64,000 nucleotides of DNA from Alteromonas macleodii ATCC 27126 (GCF_000172635.2 NC_018632.1:4030001-4094000); one strand, 5' to 3'; shown: positions 1 to 8,343, counted from the stretch's first letter. Notes: generated by a model not told the origin, from the sequence alone. Translations and numbers: made by a program.

Positions 1-1
1 G

Positions 2-205
2 CGAGGAATCACTACAGGTCAGGTGATCACTTTATTAAAAAGTAAGCACTCAGTATTTAGAGAGGGGCCATATCTTGATATTTCTGGAGACTGGAAATTT
101 AGTTTGAAAGGTTTAGCTGCGGGCAAAGTTATCGAACTCACTGTTGCACTTAAAAATCATCATGATAGTCCAATGTCATTTCTAATTACTGTATGGATAA
201 GTTGA
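2..205 (+). CDS. DUF4258-like toxin candidate, 5' end outside window
   Basis: The reading frame is open from the left edge, so the gene begins before the window; the GTG at 23 is only the first internal candidate. Visible protein has the order expected of the small DUF4258 fold: a G-I-T-x-x-x-V helix (residues 3-9 of the visible part), a short strand ending D-I-S-G-D-W, then alternating hydrophobic strands ending in I-T-V-W. DUF4258 proteins are small RelE-like toxin candidates often encoded just before an HTH antitoxin of the MqsA type. Here the next gene starts 9 bp after the stop and is such an HTH protein. Family assignment is from pattern memory and is moderate. Toxicity is inferred from pairing only. 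Confidence 0.55.
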   Translation, partial: RGITTGQVITLLKSKHSVFREGPYLDISGDWKFSLKGLAAGKVIELTVALKNHHDSPMSFLITVWIS

Positions 206-214
206 GAGGGTAAA

Positions 215-658
215 ATGTACCATTACACTGAAAGCGGGTTATCAAATGTATACCTGAAAAACGGTGTTACCGTTGAAGTTGTAGACGGTGAAGAATATAC
301 AAGCATTGACGATATGAACGGTCTTCATAGTGCGATAGCACAGACAATTGTTAATACCAACAAACCTCTTGCTCATGATGAGTTTAAATTCTTACGTGTA
401 GAATTAAATGTTTCTCAAAAAATGCTGGCGAATCGTTTTGGTGTTGATGAACAGACCATTGCGCGTTATGAGAAAGGTCAAACAAAAATTCCACGGACAA
501 CAGATGCTGCCTTAAGAGCCTTATACATGGAAAGCCAAGAGAAGAATAATCCCGTAAGTTACTTTCTTGATTTACTAGCAAATACCCAAGCGGAAGAAGC
601 TGCAAAAATAATTCGTCTTGAAGAAGTCGAAGACCATTGGGAAAAAGTAGAATGGTAA
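215..658 (+). CDS. HTH antitoxin-like transcriptional regulator
   Basis: 147 residues. A Cro/C1-type helix-turn-helix lies at about residues 52-90: it contains L-R-V-E-L-N-V-S-Q-K-M-L-A, then the recognition helix with V-D-E-Q-T-I-A-R-Y-E-K-G. This is the C-terminal HTH type of MqsA/YgiT antitoxins, but the N-terminal zinc-binding CxxC pairs of MqsA are absent; the first 50 residues hold no cysteine. A GAGAGGG Shine-Dalgarno precedes the ATG. It follows a DUF4258-like gene by 9 bp and is closed by a strong terminator, so the two form a compact two-gene unit. The likely role is DNA-binding antitoxin and autoregulator. The acidic C-terminus (E-rich, ends V-E-W) may bind the partner. No operator was identified because the promoter lies outside the window. 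Confidence 0.7.
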   Translation: MYHYTESGLSNVYLKNGVTVEVVDGEEYTSIDDMNGLHSAIAQTIVNTNKPLAHDEFKFLRVELNVSQKMLANRFGVDEQTIARYEKGQTKIPRTTDAALRALYMESQEKNNPVSYFLDLLANTQAEEAAKIIRLEEVEDHWEKVEW

Positions 659-685
659 AAAAGCCGACTTAACGTCGGCTTTTTA
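657..685 (+). terminator. Intrinsic terminator after the HTH gene
   Basis: A GCCGAC/GTCGGC stem with a 5-nt loop, preceded by a run of A and followed by a run of T, starts at the HTH stop codon. The A-rich 5' side could also let it work for the opposite strand, where hslU ends at 754. Confidence 0.85.
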
Positions 686-753
686 ACTCTTGTTCATGTA
701 GAAGGGTTAGTTGAACATATCAACTAACGGGGAAACTTCTACTTAGCGCTAAA

Positions 754-2082
754 TTACAAGATAAAGCGCGACAGATCTTCGTTATCTACCAAGGTTTCTA
801 AGTGGCTGTTAACGTAGTCTGCATCAATCACGAACGACTCACCGCTCTTTTCAGAGGCGTCAAACGAGATATCTTCCATAAGGCGCTCTAGCACGGTGTG
901 CAAACGGCGGGCACCAATGTTTTCAGTGCGCTCATTCACCTGCCATGCCGCTTCGGCTATACGCTGTATACCAGAATCGTCGAAACTAATATCCACGCCT
1001 TCTGTCTTCATTAGCGCAATGTACTGGTGCGTTAATGACGCATTCGGCTCGGTAAGAATGCGCTTGAAGTCACCGACTTTAAGCGCAGATAGCTCAACGC
1101 GAATTGGAAGACGACCCTGAAGCTCTGGAATAAGGTCCGACGGCTTGCTCATTTGGAATGCGCCCGAAGCGATAAACAAGATATGGTCAGTTTTAACCAT
1201 GCCGTGTTTTGTCGATACCGTTGAACCTTCCACAAGTGGAAGCAAGTCACGCTGAACACCTTCGCGAGATACATCAGCCGACGAGTTACCCTCGCGCTTA
1301 CAAATTTTGTCAATTTCGTCGATAAACACAATACCGTGCTGTTCTACCGACTCAATGGCTTTTTCTTTCAAATCTTCTTGATTCACAAGGCGTGCAGCCT
1401 CTTCTTCAATTAGTAGTTTGAACGCTTCTTTAATTTTCAGCTTCTTCTTTTTCTTTTGCGAACCCGACAAGTTCTGGAACATGCCTTGAAGCTGATTGGT
1501 CATTTCTTCCATACCTGGAGGCGCCATAATTTCTACGCCAACCTGCGGAAGTGCTACGTCAATTTCAATTTCTTTGTCGTCTAGGTCGCCTTGACGAAGC
1601 TTTTTGCGAAATGCTTGGCGCGTGCCGCGATCTTCAACGTTTTCCTTATTACCCCATGCATCTTCTGGTGGAGGCAGCAAAACGTCTAAAATGCGCTCTT
1701 CCGCAGCTTCTTCTGCGCGGAATTTCACCTTTTTCATTTCATTTTCTTTCGTCATCTTCACCGCAATATCAGCAAGATCACGAATGATGGTCTCAACTTC
1801 TTTACCTACATAGCCCACTTCGGTGAACTTAGTCGCTTCAACTTTAATGAATGGCGCGTTAGCAAGTTTTGCTAAACGGCGGGCTATTTCAGTTTTACCC
1901 ACACCCGTAGGGCCAATCATCAAAATATTTTTTGGCGTAACTTCTTGGCGCAGCTCAGGTTCAAGCTGCATACGACGCCAGCGATTTCGAAGTGCAATAG
2001 ATACAGCGCGCTTAGCATCTTGTTGACCAATAATATGTCGGTCTAACTCGTGAACAATTTCTCTTGGTGTCATTTCAGACAT
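754..2082 (-). CDS. hslU: HslU, ATPase subunit of the HslVU protease
   Basis: AAA+ unfoldase (ClpY) of the cytoplasmic HslVU protease; it unfolds substrates such as heat-damaged proteins and SulA-type regulators and feeds them to HslV. The 442-residue length matches the E. coli protein (443). Walker A GPTGVGKT is at 57-64, the pore motif GYVG at about 90, the variable I domain is rich in lysine around 205-225, and Walker B VFIDEIDK is near 253. The C-terminus ends D-L-S-R-F-I-L, the conserved tail that docks into HslV. It lies 82 bp downstream of hslV in the same transcript, with a stem-loop in the gap. A sigma-32-type promoter lies upstream of hslV. Confidence 0.97.
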   Translation of the reverse strand: MSEMTPREIVHELDRHIIGQQDAKRAVSIALRNRWRRMQLEPELRQEVTPKNILMIGPTGVGKTEIARRLAKLANAPFIKVEATKFTEVGYVGKEVETIIRDLADIAVKMTKENEMKKVKFRAEEAAEERILDVLLPPPEDAWGNKENVEDRGTRQAFRKKLRQGDLDDKEIEIDVALPQVGVEIMAPPGMEEMTNQLQGMFQNLSGSQKKKKKLKIKEAFKLLIEEEAARLVNQEDLKEKAIESVEQHGIVFIDEIDKICKREGNSSADVSREGVQRDLLPLVEGSTVSTKHGMVKTDHILFIASGAFQMSKPSDLIPELQGRLPIRVELSALKVGDFKRILTEPNASLTHQYIALMKTEGVDISFDDSGIQRIAEAAWQVNERTENIGARRLHTVLERLMEDISFDASEKSGESFVIDADYVNSHLETLVDNEDLSRFIL

Positions 2083-2104
2083 GAATAAACCCTTTTCTAA
2101 CAGC

Positions 2105-2141
2105 GCTTGCTGTACTCGAATTCATACGAGCGACAGCAAGC
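2105..2141 (-). promoter_or_regulatory. Stem-loop between hslV and hslU
   Basis: A 9-bp perfect arm pair (GCTTGCTGT / ACAGCAAGC) with an inner CTCG/CGAG pair fills much of the gap between hslV and hslU. No T-run follows, so it is more likely an mRNA processing or stability element than a terminator. The function is inferred. Confidence 0.5.
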
Positions 2142-2164
2142 CGATAACAGCACTCAGCTATTAC

Positions 2165-2689
2165 TTAGTAATCTAGTACATCAACCGTTTGGCTATGGTT
2201 AGTGAATACGCAAATATCACCCGCTATGGTCAACGCTTTTTCTGCAATTTCTTTTGCGCTTAGCTCTGTATTTTCAAGTAGTGCAGTAGCTGCGGCTTGA
2301 GCGTAGTTACCACCAGAGCCAATCGCGATAAGATCTTGTTCTGGCTGCACCACATCACCGTTACCGGTAATAATAAACGATGCGGTTTCGTCTGCTACGG
2401 CAAGCAGTGCCTCTAGTTTGCGAAGCGCCCTGTCAGTCCGCCAATCTTTAGCAAGCTCTACTGCCGCTTTGGTCAAATGGCCTTGGTGCGCTTCAAGCTT
2501 TGCTTCAAAGCGCTCAAACAGCGTAAATGCGTCGGCCGTGCCACCAGCAAAGCCCGCTAAAATCTTGTCGTGGTATAAACGGCGCACTTTGCGCGCATTA
2601 CCTTTCATTACGGTATTGCCCAGTGATACCTGTCCGTCACCGGCCATTACCACTTGATTCCCACGTCGTACAGATACAATCGTTGTCAC
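2165..2689 (-). CDS. hslV: HslV, peptidase subunit of the HslVU protease
   Basis: Threonine peptidase (ClpQ) forming the double hexameric core of HslVU. The start is set at GTG 2689, giving 174 residues, the standard family length. After methionine removal the protein begins T-T-I-V-S-V-R-R-G, placing the catalytic Thr at position 1, and the start is preceded by GGGGAA. A longer frame reaches 2764 but would bury the catalytic threonine and overlaps the 5' leader hairpin, so it is rejected. Also visible are [26 protein letters not shown] and the GSGGNYA loop. It is the first gene of the hslVU transcript. It lies next to ftsN and priA, as in enterics, apart from the split DUF1294 locus and one membrane-protein gene between. 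Confidence 0.96.
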   Translation of the reverse strand: MTTIVSVRRGNQVVMAGDGQVSLGNTVMKGNARKVRRLYHDKILAGFAGGTADAFTLFERFEAKLEAHQGHLTKAAVELAKDWRTDRALRKLEALLAVADETASFIITGNGDVVQPEQDLIAIGSGGNYAQAAATALLENTELSAKEIAEKALTIAGDICVFTNHSQTVDVLDY

Positions 2690-2714
2690 GTTAATTCCCC
2701 GTTTAGCTGGGCGC

Positions 2715-2747
2715 CGCTGCGTTTTTCGTCTAGCAAAGGCAGCAGCG
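2715..2747 (-). promoter_or_regulatory. 5'-leader stem-loop of hslVU
   Basis: CGCTGC/GCAGCG arms enclose a 21-nt loop in the stretch between the inferred transcription start (about 2757) and the GTG start of hslV. E. coli hslVU also carries a 5'-UTR stem-loop of about this length that stabilises the mRNA. The equivalence is inferred from position and shape. Confidence 0.5.
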
Positions 2748-2764
2748 TTCAAATTCAATAACAA

Positions 2765-2794
2765 ATAAGTGGGGGAAGGCTTTTTAATTTCAAG
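2765..2794 (-). promoter_or_regulatory. Sigma-32 (heat-shock) promoter of hslVU
   Basis: On the minus strand a perfect CTTGAAA -35 box (2794-2788) is followed after 13 bp by CCCCACTTAT (2774-2765), close to the sigma-32 -10 consensus CCCCATnT. It lies about 75 bp upstream of the GTG start of hslV. The cognate sigma factor gene rpoH is also in this window. Confidence 0.75.
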
Positions 2795-2991
2795 GGTAAG
2801 ACAAAAGAATGTGCGCTCAGAGCTGCCTACTATATGGGCTTAGCGCATACGGTGCTTATTGAATACGCCATTTATCGAGTGCATACTCTCGCCAATGGAG
2901 CCTATGGTCAGTTGAAATGATGCCTAGGTAATGAAATGCAGATAAAGTGGCAACACTGAAGACGCTACATTATGGTTTTAAAGGAGTGGTA

Positions 2992-3507
2992 GTGAAGTAT
3001 CAGGGAAGAATTCAACAGTGGGATGATGCTAAAGGTTATGGTTTTGTAGAGCCTAACGGTGGAGGCACGCGCGCGTTTACTCATATCAAAGCGTTTAAAC
3101 AACGCTCTAGGCGCCCTGTTAATGGCGACATTATTGTTTATGAAGTTGAGCAGGATAGAAATGGTAATCACCGCGCCTGCAACATCAGCTTACTCAAGGA
3201 TCACAAAGCAAAACGTTTACGCGCCAATAAGCCAACCTCGCAAAGAAAACGTAATGTTATCGTACTGAGTATTTTCTCCGGTGCACTTGCGTTATTTACA
3301 TTGTCAGGTCAGTTACCCTCTACAGTACCGATCTTTTATGGCGCGTTAAGTATGCTTACCATGTTGCTTTACGGCATAGACAAATCGGCTGCAAAAAAGG
3401 AAAAACGGCGAGTTTCAGAGGCAAAACTGCATATATTAAGCTTATTGGGAGGTTGGCCTGGTGCATTGCTAGCCCAACAAATGTTAAATACCAATCCGCA
3501 TAGATAA
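2992..3507 (+). pseudogene. Cold-shock domain + DUF1294 protein, 5' fragment of a split gene
   Basis: The start is set at GTG 2992, 5 bp after AAGGAG (2981-2986). Residues 1-65 form a cold-shock-like OB fold (GRIQQWDDAKGYGFV, then T-H-I-K-A-F). Two hydrophobic segments and a DUF1294 domain follow, with the hallmark Y-G-I-D-K-S-A-A and L-L-G-G-W-P-G-A-L-L-A-Q-Q. Right after Q-Q-M-L the family would continue with H-K-x-x-K-x-S-F; instead the frame runs into the terminal repeat of an inserted element and stops five codons later. The missing C-terminus is found intact at 4484-4609. The fragment may still be expressed as an OB-fold protein with a truncated membrane part. Confidence 0.8.
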
Positions 3508-3519
3508 TTGCCCACTCAG
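3488..3519 (+). repeat. Left 32-bp terminal repeat of the mipA insert
   Basis: It begins ATACCAATCCGCATAGATAA and ends CCCACTCAG. It encodes the spurious last residues (N-T-N-P-H-R) of the truncated DUF1294 frame. The reverse complement of 4452-4483 differs at two positions. Confidence 0.85.
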
Positions 3520-3618
3520 AAGCCGCTGTAAAAACGTACAGCTTAGCTCAATAGGCACAAGCGAATATGATCGAAGAACACAGCAGAGCAGTATCTTGAT
3601 TAAAAAGGAAATTTACCT

Positions 3619-4383
3619 ATGAATTTAAAAACCGTTATTGGCGCAATAACTCTAGCTTGTGTAGGTGTTAGTTCTACTCCTGCTTTTGCACAACAAGCTG
3701 GCGCTCAACAGCCTCAGGGTTGGATGTGGGGTTTTGGCGTCGCAGCATCGCAAGATGTATATACCGACTTTGATAATCGCGTTGTTCCTATTCCTATTAT
3801 CGGCTACACCGGTGAAAAGTTACGCGTTTACGGACCATTTATTGGCTATGAACTTTTTCGCGAAAGTGGCTTTACTCTTGACGCTCAGCTTGTCCCGATA
3901 TTTGCAGGTTATGAAGAAGATGACAGTGCCGTATTTACAGGTATGGACGACAGAGATTTTAGCTACGCGGCCGGAGTTGGGCTTAACTACAACACGGGTA
4001 GCTGGGTTTATTCATTGTCAACCAATGCCGATATTCTTGGTAAGTTTGATGGCTACCAAGCGTCCGCCCGTATCGGGAAAAGGTTTAGAATAAATAACTT
4101 CATGATCGAGCCGTCTATAGGCGTAAACTACCAAGACAGCAATTACGTCGACTATTACTACGGCGTACGCCCTGAAGAAGCCACAGCATTTCGAAGTGCA
4201 TATAACGGCGATAGCGCGCTCAATACGGAAGTACGCGTTGCCATCTCAACCCGACAGTTTCTGGGCGGCATGACTCGTTTAGAAGTTGGCGCCACCTTCT
4301 TTGACGATAGCATCAGCGATAGCCCGCTGACAGACGATGATACCGCGCTTAACGCCATGCTGGTTTATACACGCTTTTTCTAG
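3619..4383 (+). CDS. MipA/OmpV family outer-membrane protein
   Basis: 254 residues with a cleavable signal peptide (residues 1-24, ending P-A-F-A). The mature part is a beta-barrel pattern of alternating residues: W-G-F-G-V-A at the start, the family signature P-I-P-I-I-G-Y with the following R-V-Y-G-P-F-I-G-Y, repeated aromatic-rich strands such as Y-A-A-G-V-G-L-N-Y, and a C-terminal Y-T-R-F-F ending in phenylalanine, as expected for BAM-dependent assembly. MipA/OmpV proteins are scaffolding or small-solute outer-membrane proteins; the exact role here is unknown. It is the only gene inside the 996-bp insert and has its own AAGGAAA ribosome site. The promoter should lie in 3520-3600 if expression is autonomous. 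Confidence 0.85.
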   Translation: MNLKTVIGAITLACVGVSSTPAFAQQAGAQQPQGWMWGFGVAASQDVYTDFDNRVVPIPIIGYTGEKLRVYGPFIGYELFRESGFTLDAQLVPIFAGYEEDDSAVFTGMDDRDFSYAAGVGLNYNTGSWVYSLSTNADILGKFDGYQASARIGKRFRINNFMIEPSIGVNYQDSNYVDYYYGVRPEEATAFRSAYNGDSALNTEVRVAISTRQFLGGMTRLEVGATFFDDSISDSPLTDDDTALNAMLVYTRFF

Positions 4384-4451
4384 ACTATTGCTAATAGCCT
4401 ACTCTACAACCGCGTAGATGGCTTAAAGACAAGGTTCTAGCATCAAAAACG

Positions 4452-4483
4452 CTGAGTGGGTAATTATCTATGCGGACTGGTAT
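4452..4483 (-). repeat. Right 32-bp terminal repeat of the mipA insert
   Basis: Read on the minus strand it begins ATACCAGTCCGCATAGATAA and ends CCCACTCAG. It is the inverted partner of 3488-3519. Confidence 0.85.
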
Positions 4484-4609
4484 GAGCACAAGCGTAGTAA
4501 ATCGTCATTCATGAAGGTTTATTGGGTAACGGTAGTAGTTAACCTTTTTTTGCTTGGACTAATCGCATTTGAAGTGATTAATACGCAAGCATTTAAGATG
4601 GAAATTTAG
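4484..4609 (+). pseudogene. C-terminal fragment of the split DUF1294 gene
   Basis: The frame beginning GAG CAC AAG reads E-H-K-R-S-K-S-S-F, then K-V-Y-W-V-T-V-V-V-N and a hydrophobic tail, ending at TAG 4607-4609. This is the standard DUF1294 ending (H-K-x-x-K-x-S-F, a few residues, then W-x-T-V-x-x-N) and is exactly what the 2992-3507 fragment lacks. It has no start codon or ribosome site of its own. Its stop overlaps the stop of the convergent gene at 4606, so the original gene ended tail-to-tail with that gene. Confidence 0.8.
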
Positions 4610-5346
4610 CGAAATCGATACCCTTCAATGTCAAAACCAAAACCACTTTCGTAGCCCTTAACATACACCCATCCTTTATTTGGTAAGCGTTGGTGCTCAC
4701 TTTGATTTAAGCATAATCGTCCATCTGACAAGGTACCGCTCTCTTTTAACAACAGTGAGTGTCGACAGTGTTTAGAGCCGCTGCCTTTTTCATAAGCAAA
4801 TTTTAGTTCCGTTTCTTGTTTTCCGGACGCTAAGTGAAGCGTGTAGGGCAATGCCCTATCAATAAAATTCCAAGTAAAAATAAGCCCCAAAAACGGCATG
4901 GTGAAAATTGTTACTTTTCCACGCCAATCTTTCATCGCAAATTGCGCTTGTCGTTTATCGATGGAAATAGACAGGTAATAAAAGGCACAATAAACAAAAG
5001 TAAATAAAACAATGGCCCATGTTGAATTATTTAGCCATGCGTTAATCACGATAAAGTTGGTGAGTGCCGATACAATCAAAGCGCCAATGAGTACTAAAAA
5101 AGCGCCGTTATTGATACGTGTTATTGGATGAAGCTCAGACCATTTAGGTCGAGTAAAATGCTTATCTTGATGGGCGCCATCCATATCATTCTCAGGTGGC
5201 AGCGTTGCCCGCTTATCAGCGAGCTCATTCTTTGCTGCCTGATAGCGTTCTGGAAAGGCCTGCTTATCAATATTTTCCAGAACGTCCTCAAGCTCTTCTA
5301 TGCTATAAGCGGCGTAATTTGGTTGTTCGGTGATGGCAATACTCAT
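4606..5346 (-). CDS. Hypothetical membrane protein
   Basis: 246 residues; no specific family recognised. The N-terminus (about 10-50) is a charged helical segment with Y-S-I-E-E-L-E-D-V-L-E-N-I-D-K, a pattern often placed before DUF-type membrane domains in Alteromonadales. Hydrophobic stretches at roughly 80-100, 105-125 and 145-165 suggest three membrane spans. A C-terminal periplasmic or cytoplasmic region follows with a conserved-looking C-R-H...L-C-L pair and the ending G-F-D-I-E-G-Y-R-F-R. It converges on the remnant of the split DUF1294 gene with a 4-bp overlap and is divergent to nothing; ftsN lies upstream on the same strand. Confidence 0.75.
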   Translation of the reverse strand: MSIAITEQPNYAAYSIEELEDVLENIDKQAFPERYQAAKNELADKRATLPPENDMDGAHQDKHFTRPKWSELHPITRINNGAFLVLIGALIVSALTNFIVINAWLNNSTWAIVLFTFVYCAFYYLSISIDKRQAQFAMKDWRGKVTIFTMPFLGLIFTWNFIDRALPYTLHLASGKQETELKFAYEKGSGSKHCRHSLLLKESGTLSDGRLCLNQSEHQRLPNKGWVYVKGYESGFGFDIEGYRFR

Positions 5347-5431
5347 TGATACTTCCTTGTAAACGCATCCTTTCTCTACGCGCTATTTCAGCGCCGTATG
5401 CACCGCATTAAGTGTTACCTACAATAAACTG

Positions 5432-6022
5432 CTATAAATTCCAGTACCAAATTTGGCATGTCGCAATGTTCACTTTACGCAGACTGTGCTTGGCTTTTTC
5501 TGCATCACGCTTAGAATCGTAAGGGCCCAGAATAACGCGGAACCAATCGCCGTTGCTGCCAGTGCTGTGTCTGATAAGCGCCTCTAAACCTTGGAATGCA
5601 ATTTTGGCTTTCATCTCTTCAGCCTGCGCGCGGGTTCTAAACGAGGCGCACTGCATTAAATAGCGTTTGTCAGATTTTTCTTGCTCTTTGACCTCAACTT
5701 CTACTTCATATCCTGGAAGGGTCTTAATGTACTCCCATTCTTCTTCAGGAAGCTCAGGTAACGTCTCTTCTGTAGGAGCCACAGGTCGTGAAGCTTGTGT
5801 ATCCACGTCGTCTTCTACATTGTCTTTTATTGACCACAAAAATGCACCAAAGCCAATCACCAATGCGAATACGCCAACAAGGCGCACAATAGGAAGTTTT
5901 CCAGAAACCGGGGCGTTAGATTGCGCATTTGATTGAGCGCTTCTGGCCGGTTTTCTACCTTTACCAGCAGGCTTCTTTTTTTGAGGAGAGCGTCCACGAG
6001 AGACATAATCGCGTTGAGCCAT
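5432..6022 (-). CDS. ftsN: FtsN-like SPOR-domain cell division protein
   Basis: Bitopic inner-membrane protein that binds denuded septal peptidoglycan and activates the divisome. The start is set at ATG 6022 because the product then begins M-A-Q-R-D-Y-V, the start of E. coli FtsN; a TTG at 6031 would add three residues. It has a basic cytoplasmic tail (about 10-40), one membrane helix (47-65), an acidic linker with P-E-E-E-W-E-Y-I-K resembling the FtsN essential region, and a C-terminal SPOR domain (about 120-196) with Q-C-A-S-F and R-V-I-L-G-P-Y. At 196 residues it is much shorter than the 319-residue E. coli protein, mainly in the linker. Gene order priA-ftsN-hslV supports the name. Confidence 0.88.
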   Translation of the reverse strand: MAQRDYVSRGRSPQKKKPAGKGRKPARSAQSNAQSNAPVSGKLPIVRLVGVFALVIGFGAFLWSIKDNVEDDVDTQASRPVAPTEETLPELPEEEWEYIKTLPGYEVEVEVKEQEKSDKRYLMQCASFRTRAQAEEMKAKIAFQGLEALIRHSTGSNGDWFRVILGPYDSKRDAEKAKHSLRKVNIATCQIWYWNL

Positions 6023-6153
6023 AGTCGGCAATATTCCTACTTGTTATCGTTGTTTGTATGCGTAAGAAAACGTCATATACCAAATCTTTATGAAGAAGCA
6101 GCTTTCCTGCACTTCAATCCTGCAGAAATTTTAACGTATTGCTACCCAACAAG

Positions 6154-8343
6154 CTAACTGAAATCGGTAGGATCAATATCTATCGACCACCTTACCTTCA
6201 TTGCCTGTGGCAACGCCTGTAAAAATGGCAGCGCCAAACGCAGCGCATTGTGAAGCGGCGCACGCTTTTCATGGCTGCATACCAGCATAAACCGAAACCT
6301 GCCTTGCCGCTTTTCAATCAAACAAGGAAACGGGCCATTTAGCTCAATGGCATGCTGCTGGAGAAATACTTGCTTACTGTCTTGTAAAAAGCGATAGGCC
6401 AAACTGCTGTCGGTCGCTTCTGCGCGAATGACAAACTGGCTAATAAATGGGGGAAGCCCTGCCGCTTTTCGCTCCATTAAAGCGTGTCTGGCGAAATGCC
6501 CATAGCCATTGTGCACTAAATCTTGTAGCAAAGGGTGATGAGGGTTGTGTGTTTGAAGCCACATCTCACCAGGTTTACTGGCGCGCCCTGCTCTTCCAGC
6601 AAGCTGAGTTACAAGCTGAGCGAGCTTTTCTGGTGCTCTAAAATCGGCACTAAAAAGTGCACCATCACAATCTAGCACCGCCACCAAGGTTACATGCGGA
6701 AAATGGTGACCTTTTGATAGTATTTGGGTACCTACCAGAAGCTGGTACTCTTGGCGGTTTATTGCATCCAGTGTTTGGTGCAGTTTATCTTTGCCCCGCA
6801 CGGTATCACTGTCTATTCGTACCTGTTTAACACCGGGAAATAAACTTGCAAGCCCTTGCTCAACTTGCTCTGTTCCCGTACCCGCCGTAACTAATTCATT
6901 GTGATGGCACGCTTCGCAGTTTGATGGCATTGAGCGCATACCGCCGCAGTGATGACACTGTAAACGGTTCTGCGCTTTATGCACAGTATAAGGACGGTCA
7001 CAACGCTTACACATGACGGTTTCGCCGCAGTGATGGCAAAGCAGCGCTGGCGCATAGCCTCTGCGATTCACAAACACCAATACCTGATTTCCCGCGTTGA
7101 TATGCTGGCGCATTATTGTTAGCAAGCCTTGCGAAATACCGTAGTGAATGGGTTGGTCACGCGCGTCCAACACATGCTGATGCGTGCTTTTCGCACCTCC
7201 CGCTCGCTTAGTTAACTGCAAATGGGCATAGCGACCGCTTAGCGCATTATTAAGTGTTTCGAGTGCGGGCGTGGCGCTGCCTAATAAAAGAGGAATATTG
7301 TGCTGCTTAGCCCGCATAGCTGCTAGGTCACGGGCGTGATAGCGAAGTCCATCTTGTTGTTTAAAAGACTCGTCGTGCTCTTCATCCACAATCAGCATGC
7401 CGGGGTTGTGCAGCGGAGTGAAAATAGCTGAACGGGTACCGATGATTATCCCGAGTTCACCTGCTTTTGCTCGCTGCCACACCTGTAGCCGTTCTTTATC
7501 AGAAAGCTGAGAGTGTAAAACGCCCACTGCAATACCAAAGCGCTTTTCAAAGCGTGACACCGTTTGCGGCGTAAGCCCAATTTCTGGCACAAGTATAAGC
7601 ACTTGTTTTCCGTCGCGCAGTAAGGGTTCGATGGCTTGAAGGTACACTTCCGTTTTACCGCTACCGGTAACCCCTTCAAGCAAACTTACAGCGAAATTGC
7701 CCTGCTGACGGTTTAGCGCGGCAATGGCAACCGACTGCTCAGTATCTGGAATTGGCTTTTCAGACACCGATAACGAGGCAAGCCAACTGCCTGACTTAAA
7801 TTCAGGCGCGACTTCTTCAATGCTTATCAATGACTTTTCGACGAGCGCTTTGACCGCAGGTGCGCCATACTGCTTGCGCGCTTGGGACGCTAATAATGCA
7901 CCACCAGCCATTGCAGTAAAACAGGCTTGTTGTTTAGGCGCCCGCGATAACGTGTCTGCAGTCGTTTGCTTACCTTCTTCGGTAAGCATTAACATGTCTT
8001 GAGGTGTTGGCGCTGCTGACTCGCCTTTGCGCAATAATACAGGCAGCATGGCGTGCAACACTTCACCCGGCGCATGATGATAGTACTGCCACAGCCATTG
8101 GGCCATTTTCAACAACACCCCATCTATAATAGGGCTATCGTCCAGTACCGACTCAATAGCTTTTAGCTTGTTGGAGTTTTCAATGTCGCTTTCAGGTTTG
8201 TGTAGGGTTTCAACAACTACGCCCACAAGTTTGCGCGGACCGAAAGGCACAACCACTCTTACACCCGCACTTAGTGCGTTATCGTGGGTATACGTGAAAA
8301 GTTGGCGCAGTGGCACTGGCACGGCAACTTGGATAAAGGCCAT
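6154..8343 (-). CDS. priA: PriA, primosomal replication-restart helicase
   Basis: 3'-to-5' DNA helicase that recognises stalled forks and loads the DnaB replisome through PriB/DnaT. At 729 residues it has full family length (E. coli 732). The N-terminal 3'-DNA-binding domain begins F-I-Q-V-A-V-P-V-P-L. Walker A GVTGSGKT is near 225-232, the DEEH box near 318, and a zinc-binding insert with four CxxC-type pairs (C-H-H-C, C-K-R-C, C-H-H-C, C-E-A-C) spans about 430-480. It is followed by ftsN on the same strand after 131 bp and is divergent from rpmE, the same neighbourhood as in E. coli. Confidence 0.97.
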   Translation of the reverse strand: MAFIQVAVPVPLRQLFTYTHDNALSAGVRVVVPFGPRKLVGVVVETLHKPESDIENSNKLKAIESVLDDSPIIDGVLLKMAQWLWQYYHHAPGEVLHAMLPVLLRKGESAAPTPQDMLMLTEEGKQTTADTLSRAPKQQACFTAMAGGALLASQARKQYGAPAVKALVEKSLISIEEVAPEFKSGSWLASLSVSEKPIPDTEQSVAIAALNRQQGNFAVSLLEGVTGSGKTEVYLQAIEPLLRDGKQVLILVPEIGLTPQTVSRFEKRFGIAVGVLHSQLSDKERLQVWQRAKAGELGIIIGTRSAIFTPLHNPGMLIVDEEHDESFKQQDGLRYHARDLAAMRAKQHNIPLLLGSATPALETLNNALSGRYAHLQLTKRAGGAKSTHQHVLDARDQPIHYGISQGLLTIMRQHINAGNQVLVFVNRRGYAPALLCHHCGETVMCKRCDRPYTVHKAQNRLQCHHCGGMRSMPSNCEACHHNELVTAGTGTEQVEQGLASLFPGVKQVRIDSDTVRGKDKLHQTLDAINRQEYQLLVGTQILSKGHHFPHVTLVAVLDCDGALFSADFRAPEKLAQLVTQLAGRAGRASKPGEMWLQTHNPHHPLLQDLVHNGYGHFARHALMERKAAGLPPFISQFVIRAEATDSSLAYRFLQDSKQVFLQQHAIELNGPFPCLIEKRQGRFRFMLVCSHEKRAPLHNALRLALPFLQALPQAMKVRWSIDIDPTDFS

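Larger units (their letters stand above)
3488..4483 (+). mobile_element. 996-bp insert with 32-bp terminal inverted repeats carrying mipA
   Basis: The block is bounded by 32-bp inverted repeats at 3488-3519 and 4452-4483 (30 of 32 positions identical by eye) and contains one complete gene, an outer-membrane MipA/OmpV protein. It sits inside a cold-shock/DUF1294 gene whose two halves flank it. Removing 3487-4483 rejoins ...A-Q-Q-M-L with E-H-K-R-S-K-S-S-F in frame, matching the DUF1294 family pattern. No transposase or resolvase is encoded, so if mobile it moves in trans, like a MITE carrying a passenger gene. A clear target-site duplication was not found; the outer ends are ATACC/GGTAT, which could hide a TA duplication. 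Other copies of the end sequence occur elsewhere in the window. Confidence 0.7.

Noticed and set aside
2690..2764. N-terminal extension of HslV
   Set aside because: It would bury the catalytic Thr1 and overlaps the leader hairpin and the region just downstream of the sigma-32-type promoter.
3488..4483. The insert as a standard insertion sequence
   Set aside because: There is no transposase frame; the only gene is an outer-membrane protein.
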